Shown here in pieces: positions 57,595 through 64,000 of a stretch of 64,000 nt of DNA. This DNA comes from Alisma plantago-aquatica. Lineage: Eukaryota; Streptophyta; Magnoliopsida; Alismatales; Alismataceae. Position numbers and translations under genes: made by a program. Where the stretch lies: contig OY856409.1 in NCBI GenBank assembly GCA_963693085.1, positions 1,531,392,472-1,531,456,471 on the forward strand. The letters run 5' to 3'. Each line of letters starts with the position of its first letter. Position 1 is the first letter of the stretch. The notes beneath the pieces were generated by a model. The model did not search any database. It saw only the letters and a program-made list of their open reading frames with translations, and was not told the origin of the DNA.

Positions 57595-58358
57595 TGTTGG
57601 GATATGGTGGTGATGAGAGACCCGAACAACAAGGCCCAAAGAGCTTGTTGCGGAGATGCAGAAGCGTGAGCTCGAGCAATCCAAACCGAATACGTACGAA
57701 GAAGTTCAACAATGAACAAACAAGCAACCACAAAGACGAGATTTATAGTGGTTCGGCAAATTCCCAATCTGGAAACCTACATCCACCGGCGGAGATGATA
57801 TTATTGATAGAGAGATTACGGAGATGATGATTACAGAAGAGAGAAGTACCCAATCCCCTTTTACACCCGAAAGCCAACCATGGAAGAATACAGTTGCTTG
57901 GAGAGGAGCTCTCGGAGGCATGAAACCCTTAGGAAAGTCCTAGGTCCGTCTATGACTATAGGTCTTTGAAAAACAACGTCTCTTGATGTCTCTTTGTTGC
58001 TCTTCATGCTTGGGACGAGTTGGGGAAGTCTATTTATAAGAATAGAACCCATATTCAATGTCCCGAAGTCACTAAGTTATTTTTCGGTCGCGTTTACGGT
58101 TCGGCAGGGACTGTATACAGTTCGTACCACGGACTATATTTCGAAATCAACAACATTTACAGTCCGACGCTGGACTGCATACGGTCCGAATCGACCGTAA
58201 ATGCAAATACACTCCATAAAGACCATATATGATTTGAAGTAATGACTGTAAATATACCTGTAGGTGTCCAAAATGCATCATGAAGATGTGGAGACTTGAT
58301 GTAGACGTCCCGTTCATCAAGTAAGCTTTTCTAGAGAGTTTAAGACACTCTCTCGACA
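57595..58358 (-). repeat. 3' LTR (left) of the Tnt1/Tork-like element
   Basis: 764 bp. The TATA box TATAAATA (complement of 58031-58038) is shared with the other LTR. U3 carries several ACGGTCCG / CGGACTGTA words in both orientations (58095-58200). Confidence 0.9.
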
Positions 58359-58544
58359 AACTCCACCATGTCTTCAACTCGAAAATGATGAAAGTAGAAA
58401 AGCACTTGTAATCTTCTCCAATATCAGAAACTTATTAAGAATACCATCTCCTCCACATGCCCTGCATGGGCAAAGCTCAGGTAGAAAGAAGACCAGCTAA
58501 TTTTGAGCAAAGCTCAAACTTAGCTAACAGAAGAGTCTTCATCA

Positions 58545-61500
58545 TCATGTCGGCTGGATTCTCAGACGTACCAATTTTCTTATTTGAATCTTTCCTTCAG
58601 CTGTGACTATTCTAATTAAGTGGTACTTGACATCAATGTGCTTCGTTCTCTTGTGAAACAATTGATCTTTGTTAAGATGTACAACACTTTGACTGCCACA
58701 ATGAACAATAACTTGTTCTTGAACCATGCCTGACTGATTCATCAAGCCCTTGAGCCAGAAAGCCTCCTTCACGACTTTTGTTGCCGCCATGTACTCTGCT
58801 CAGTAGTAGATATATCAATGGTACTTTGTAGAGTGGCTTTCCAACTAACAGCTGTAGATCCCACCGTGAACATGTAACTTGTGAGAGATCTCCTCTTGTC
58901 GAGGTCGCCTGCATAATCTGAGTCCACATACCCTGTCGTGATAACTTGAGCTCCATGAAAGACTAAACAAGTATTTGAAGTGCCCTTCAAATACCTCAGA
59001 ATCCAATTAACTGCTTGCCAATGTGCCTTGCCAGGATGAGCCATGTAACGACTAACCACACTGACTGCATAAGCGATGTATGTCCTAGTGCAAACTATAG
59101 CATACATGATGTTACCAATGGCACTGGAGTAAGGTACATGCGCCATCTCTTTCTCTTCTTCATCAGACTGTGGAGACCACAAAACCGATAACCTGAAGTG
59201 AGCGGCCAATGGAGTTGAAACAGGCTTCACATCTAACATGTGGAACCTGTGAAGAGCCTTCCTGGTGTACTTCTCCTGTGTCAGGATAAGCCTTCGATCT
59301 TTATGATCCCTTTGAATCTCCATGCCAAGAATCTTCTTCGCTTCACCTAGGTCTTTCATATCAAATTCTCCACCTAGAAGAGATTTCACCTTGGCAATCT
59401 AAGATGCGTGTCTAGAAGTGATCAACATGTCATTAACATATAGCAGTAGGTAAACAAAGGAATTGACAAATTGTCTCCAACCCTTTGTAGTAGACACACA
59501 CGTCTTGGCTACTCCTGAAAAATCCATTGTGCACCATGAAAGAGTCAAATTTCCTATACCATTGTCTAGGAGATTGCTTTAACCCATAGAGTGACCTCTT
59601 GAGCAAGCACACATGGTTCTTTTTGTCTTCAAAACCTTGTGGTTGTTGCATGTAGATCTTTTCTTCTAGTTCACCATGCAGAAAAACTATCTTTACATCT
59701 AGTTGTTGTAACTCTAGGTCTTTAATGGCTACCAAAGAAAGAAGCACCCGTATGGAACTATGCTTGATGATGGGTGAGAAGACTTCATTACAATCAATGC
59801 CTTCAATTTGATTGTAGCCTTTTTCAACAAGGCCTGCCTTGTATCTATCACCTTCTTTCTTCTTATAGACCCACTTGTAACCCACTACTTTCTTGCCTTT
59901 GGGAGGTACCACCAACTCCCAAGTTTGATTCTTGTGGAGAGATTCCATCTCTTCCTTCATTCCAAAAATCCACTACGGAACATCATGACCTGCGATTGCA
60001 TCACAGAAATTGGTGGACTCATCACCAATATCCACATCAACTGCATTAGAAAGGGCATAGGCTACCATGGAGTCATCAAAGCCATAACGTTGGAGTGGTT
60101 CGATGTTTCGTTTGCTTTTTCCCTTGGCTACACTGTAAGAACTCTCTAGAATCTCCTCTTTATCTTCAGTAGGTACTGAATTATATAGTGTAGAAGAGGG
60201 ATCTTGTTCATCAACCTATGAGCCAACATCTTCTTTGGTCTCCACCTGTTGTGAAACGTCCAATAAAGAACCTATAGAAGAGCTATTTGTGTCTTGCATA
60301 ATAGACACCATGGCAAATTCGTTAAAAGTAACATTGAGTTCTACCAAGAAACATGGTGAAGAAGGATCCTTGCACTAAAGGCCATATCCTTTCACCTCAG
60401 AAGCAAAACTAAGCAATATGCATTTGATAGCTCTAGGTTCTAATTTGCCAATGTCAGAATGTGCATAAGCAGGGCAACTGAATATTCACAGATTTGAATA
60501 ATCAACAGGTTTACCAGACCAAGTTTCTTCAGGAGACTTGAAATTAATAGAAAACAACGGAGAACAGTTCACACAATAGTAAGAGATTGATATAGCTTTA
60601 GCCCAGAAAGATTTATCCAAACCTGCTTAGAGAAACATGTATCAGGCCTTTTCCAACAATGTTCTATTCATTCTTTCTGCTACACCGTTCTGTTGGGGAG
60701 TGTGACTCACTGTATGATGTCTTTTGATCCCATGATCACTGCAAAAATTATTGAACTCCTTAGAACATAACTTTAAGCCGTTATCAGTTTAAAAAGTTTG
60801 TATGCTCTTATCGGTTTGATTATCAATAAGAGCCTTCCATTGCTTGAAAGTTGAGAACGCCTCGTCCTTACTCTTGAGAAAATAAACCCAAACCTTCCTA
60901 GTGCAATCATCAATGAAGGTCATTATATATATTTAGCACCACCTTTGGAAGGATCACGAGAAGGGCTCCATAGATCAGAGTGAACATAATCTAGAGCATC
61001 CTTGGAAGAATGAATTGCCGTGTTGAAGCTATTGTGTTTGGCCTTCCCCATAACACAATGCTTGCAGAAATCTAACTTTCCAATGCTTTCGCCACACAAC
61101 AACCCTCTCTTGCTCGGAAGCATCATCCCTTTCTCAGACATGTGTCCCAAATGCATATGCCAGAGCCTTGTGGTGTCTTTAGATGAAGTTGTATCTGTTG
61201 CGGAGCTTGAGATAGTGGAACCTTGCAAAATGTACAGTTTGTGTGAATTTCTCACTGCCTTCATGAGGACTCGATCAACTTTAAGAACATCAAGAACTCC
61301 ATTTTCACCGGAGAACTTGCAACCCTTGTCTTCAAGTGTGCCCAATGAGATGAGATTCTTCTTCAAACCGACAACATGTCAGACGTCCGTCAATGTTCTG
61401 ACTTCACCATCAAACATCTTGATCTTTACCGTGCCAATACCAATCGTCTTGTAAGGACGATCGTCACCCATAATGATATCTCCACCTTGATGTAACTCAT

Positions 61501-62421
61501 AGGTATGGAAATAATCTTTACGCTCGGTCATGTGCTACGTGCATACTGAATCAAGAACCCAATCCTTCTTGTAGTCGTAGGACGACGATAAAGTAAGAAC
61601 GTAGCTGTTGTCTTCAGAACCTCCATGAGCCACCTTTGCATGAGCTGCAACATCATTTGATTTCTCATACTTTTACTTGTTGTGCAACTTGTAGCATTCA
61701 TCCCAGGTATGACTTGTCTTCTTGTAATAGTTGTACCTCTTTGATTGATGTGACTTTGACTTGTTCTTCTTTTGCTTTGAACTTTCAAGGTCTTTGTCAC
61801 GTGGACATTCCCTTCCTCTAATGACCAAAGCTTCACCCGCTACTTTTGATGAAGTAAGATCCTTCTCTAATTTCCCTTGAGACATCAAGGTCGTTTTGAC
61901 TTCATGGAGTGAGATAGTCTTTGACTCACGTAATATCATCATATCTTGGAGATTCTTGTAGGATGATGCAAGGGTACATAGCAACAAAATTGCTAGATCC
62001 TTGTCCTCTATCTTCACATCGATCTGCCCGAGGTCGTGGATGATTTCATTGATCACTCATCGAGAAGAGCCGTCAAGGAACCACCTTCTTCCATGCGAAG
62101 CATGAAAAGCTGCTTCTTTAATGCAAGCTTGTTGGTGATGGACTTCTTCATGTAGAGTGCTTCAAGTTCATCCCAAACGTATTTGGCGGTCTTCAAATGG
62201 ACGACCTCACAGAGGACTTCATCCTCCAAACAAAGAAAGATACATGTATGTGCCTTCTGATCAATCTCCTCCCACCGGTCATTCGTCATGGATTCTGGTT
62301 TCTTCTCCTTTCCAAGAAGAGCTTTGTGGACTCCTTGCGTGAGGCAAGATTCACACTTGACTTGCCAGAGAGAGAAGCTCTTCAAACAATTGAACTTCTC
62401 GATGTTGTACTTCGACGTCAT
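58545..62421 (-). pseudogene. Copia gag-pol polyprotein, Tnt1/Tork type, broken
   Basis: Gag starts MTSKYNIEKFNCLKSFSLWQ at 62421, has KPESMTNDRWEEIDQKA and KSITNKLALKKQLFMLRMEE, and shifts frame near 62055. The zinc knuckle is damaged: YNYYKKTSHTWDEC lacks the first two Cys. The protease has WVLDSVCT followed by a stop and HM. Pre-integrase HHCC: LWHMHLGH...CKHCVMGK. Integrase: LDYVHSDLWSP, TDNGLKLCSKEF, and HTPQQNGVAERMNRTL supply Asp, Asp and Glu. Reverse transcriptase (59960-59395): KWVYKKKEGDRYKAGLVEKG, QLDVKIVFLHGELEEKIYMQ, LKRSLYGLKQSPRQWY, then LLLYVNDMLITS, where the second half of YVDD reads ND. RNase H (59060-58545): GYVDSDYAGDLDKRRSLTS, HCGSQSVVHL, RTKHIDVKYHLIR. At least seven stops or shifts are present. 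Confidence 0.95.
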
Positions 62422-62442
62422 GGTAGAGATCCAGAGGTAGAA

Positions 62443-62457
62443 CTTGCTCTGATACCA
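62443..62457 (-). other. Primer-binding site, initiator Met-tRNA
   Basis: CTTGCTCTGATACCA is the complement of TGGTATCAGAGCAAG, separated from the LTR edge at 62460 by two bases. Confidence 0.9.
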
Positions 62458-62459
62458 CT

Positions 62460-63179
62460 TGTTGGGATATGGTAATGATGAGAGTCTCGAACAACAAGTC
62501 CCAACGAGCTTGTTGCGGAGATGCGGAAGCATGAGATCGAGCAAAATACGTATGAAGTAGATAAAAAATGAACACACAAGCAACCACAAAGACGAGATTT
62601 ATAGTGGTTCGGTAAATTCCCAATCTGGGAGCCTACATCCATTGGTGGAGATGATATTATTGATAGAGAGATGATGATTACAGAAGAGAGAAGAAGTACC
62701 CAATCCCCTTTTACATCCGAAAGCCAACCATGGAAGAAGACGGTTGCTTGGAGAGGAGCTCTTGGAGGCGTGAAACCCCTAAGGAAAGCCCTGGGTCCGT
62801 CCATGGCTTTAGGTCTTTGAAAAATGACGTCTCTTGATGCCTCTTCGTTACTCTTCATGCTTGGGACGAGTTGGGGAAGTCTATTTATAAGAATAGAACC
62901 CATATCTAAAGTCTCAAAGTCACTAGGTTATTTTCCGACCGCGTTTACGGTCCGTAACACGGACTGTATTTCCAAAGCAACAACATTTACAGGCGCTGGA
63001 CTATATACGGTCCGACTGAACTATAAATACAAATACAGTCCAGGCAGACCATATATGGTCTGAAGTAATGACCGTTAATACACCTGTAGGTGCCCAAAAC
63101 ACATCCCGAAGATGTCGAGACTTGGTGTAGACGTCCCGTTCATCAAGGGAATTTTCTATAGAGTTTAAGACACTCAACA
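62460..63179 (-). repeat. 5' LTR (right) of the Tnt1/Tork-like element
   Basis: 720 bp, about 44 bp shorter than the left LTR. TATAAATA is the complement of 62882-62889. The differences from the left LTR are many small indels and transitions, so the insertion is not young. Confidence 0.9.
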
Positions 63180-63819
63180 AATAACAAGGTTTCGTCTACC
63201 TCTACTTCACAGGTGAGAAACTCCTCAGTCATCTTTATGTACTGGAGAAATATTGAATGCATGTAAAATGTTGAATTGTGTTTGTACCCTTTATTTTACA
63301 ATAGCTGTCTTGAGAGGATGTCATCATAGTCCAAGATCTCTTCATGTTTCACTCATACTATTTTCATATGTTTATATATAAGGCATTATCTGTACTGAAG
63401 AGCATTATGTGTGAATATCTATGAACGTCTGGGACAAAATTGCAATAATAGTATCATTCTAATTTCAAACGCACCAAATTTATCTCATCTTTTATGTATT
63501 GTGAATGTTCCCCATTTTTCTATTTTGGGTCTATATTTCAAATTTCACTTGTTAATTGTTACTATACATTGTTGGCTATTATATTTTAAATATCAAATTA
63601 GTGTTTGACAATTGGTTGTTCAGCTGTGTACGTTGTGGCACTATATTGTGCCTTCTTACATGAGCAGACATGAATGTTATGTTTTCTCTTTTTATTTTTA
63701 TTTTTGTTATGACTTGTACTGAATATGTCTACTACAAAAGATGCACATTTGTTTACTTGTAAGAAAGATGATACAATGCAAATCTAGTCTAGTCCGCTAT
63801 TGTAATTATAATACCTTGG
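63180..63819. other. Unassigned AT-rich DNA
   Basis: No coding or repeat structure is visible. CAGGTGAGAAAC near 63212 looks like a splice donor but stands alone. Confidence 0.4.
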
Positions 63820-63999
63820 CTACCAGCTGATCATATTGGGGCTAAACACCGAGGGGCGGAACACTGATGGGGCTGCAACTTGCTGCGCCCTAGGGGCGTT
63901 GGCGGGAGCCCCGCCATCCCCGACGTAGGGTGCCGGAGCCCTGATCGGCTGCGACTTCTTCGGTGGAGGTCTTCCGTGCAGAGGAAAAGACCGGCGGCG
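63820..63999 (-). CDS. Edge of a possible GC-rich coding region (partial)
   Basis: The composition changes abruptly near 63835 to GC-rich. On the minus strand a frame of 59 codons is open from the window edge to a TAG at 63820-63822. It contains GRPPPKKSQPIRAPAPYVGD and ends VFRPSVFSPNMISW. It is rich in Pro, Ala and Arg. It could be the last exon of a host gene, part of a retrotransposon polyprotein or chance in GC-rich DNA. I recognise no family, and the upstream part lies outside the window. Confidence 0.3.
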   Translation of the reverse strand, partial: RRRSFPLHGRPPPKKSQPIRAPAPYVGDGGAPANAPRAQQVAAPSVFRPSVFSPNMISW

Positions 64000-64000
64000 A

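Larger units (their letters stand above)
57595..63179 (-). mobile_element. Tnt1/Tork-like Copia retrotransposon, near full length
   Basis: Two LTRs (57595-58358 and 62460-63179) flank 4.1 kb containing gag and pol on the minus strand. The primer-binding site is the complement of TGGTATCAGAGCAAG (62443-62457), two bases from the right LTR. The LTRs begin TGTYGAGAG/TGTTGAGTG and end CCCAACA on the minus strand. Flanks do not share a target duplication (GGCAT at left, AATAA at right), so the element may be recombinant or its edges rearranged. Frames have stops and shifts, so it is inactive as it stands. Confidence 0.9.

Overview
The window is repeat-rich, AT-rich intergenic DNA from a plant nuclear genome. 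Three things point to a plant: Arabidopsis-type telomere units (AAACCCT), initiator-methionine-tRNA primer-binding sites (TGGTATCAGAGC) next to several LTRs, and plant-restricted element types (Cassandra, Angela-, Tnt1/Tork- and SIRE-type Copia, Athila-like Gypsy, CACTA). I cannot name the species. I see no intact host gene. Nearly everything recognisable is a transposable element, a satellite or a broken relic, and most reading frames are interrupted.

Layout. About 111-4775 is a tandem satellite of 684-bp units, interrupted by a complete Cassandra element (3263-4090) and a fragment of a second copy at the same monomer position (2325-2400). A LINE reverse-transcriptase fragment (4776-5665) follows and abuts seven perfect telomere units (5671-5719). 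From 5720 to 16211 little can be assigned: a small orphan ORF at 7282-7503 and an eroded LINE at about 10.94-11.81 kb. An Angela-type Copia element has a 2.24-kb 5' LTR (16212-18454), a leader and a gag cut off at 20420, where a 52-bp tandem repeat begins. A CACTA end (21699) introduces a minus-strand multi-exon gene with a Ulp1-type cysteine protease domain. It is truncated near 25230.

From about 25231 to 50329 lies one large minus-strand retrotransposon with LTRs of about 3.2 kb and a 3.0-kb internal region without recognisable pol (LARD-like). It has been filled by later insertions: a 5'-truncated LINE (25859-28969) in its left LTR; a 5.28-kb short-LTR Copia (33651-38927) in its right LTR; and an Angela-type solo LTR (40103-49455) in the right LTR, which itself carries a 7.19-kb gag-only retrotransposon (41887-49074). 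Target-site duplications and two unoccupied paralogous sites in the opposite LTR support the order of events.

To the right are another LINE fragment (50420-50960), a fossil of Athila-like Gypsy RT-RNase H (about 51.84-53.09 kb), a 2.3-kb minisatellite built on TGCGCCTA-like motifs and bounded by ATC microsatellites and an outer inverted repeat (53.28-56.67 kb), a GC-richer unassigned patch, and a nearly full-length minus-strand Tnt1/Tork-like Copia (57595-63179) with a damaged catalytic motif. The last about 180 bp turn sharply GC-rich and carry an open frame that leaves the window.
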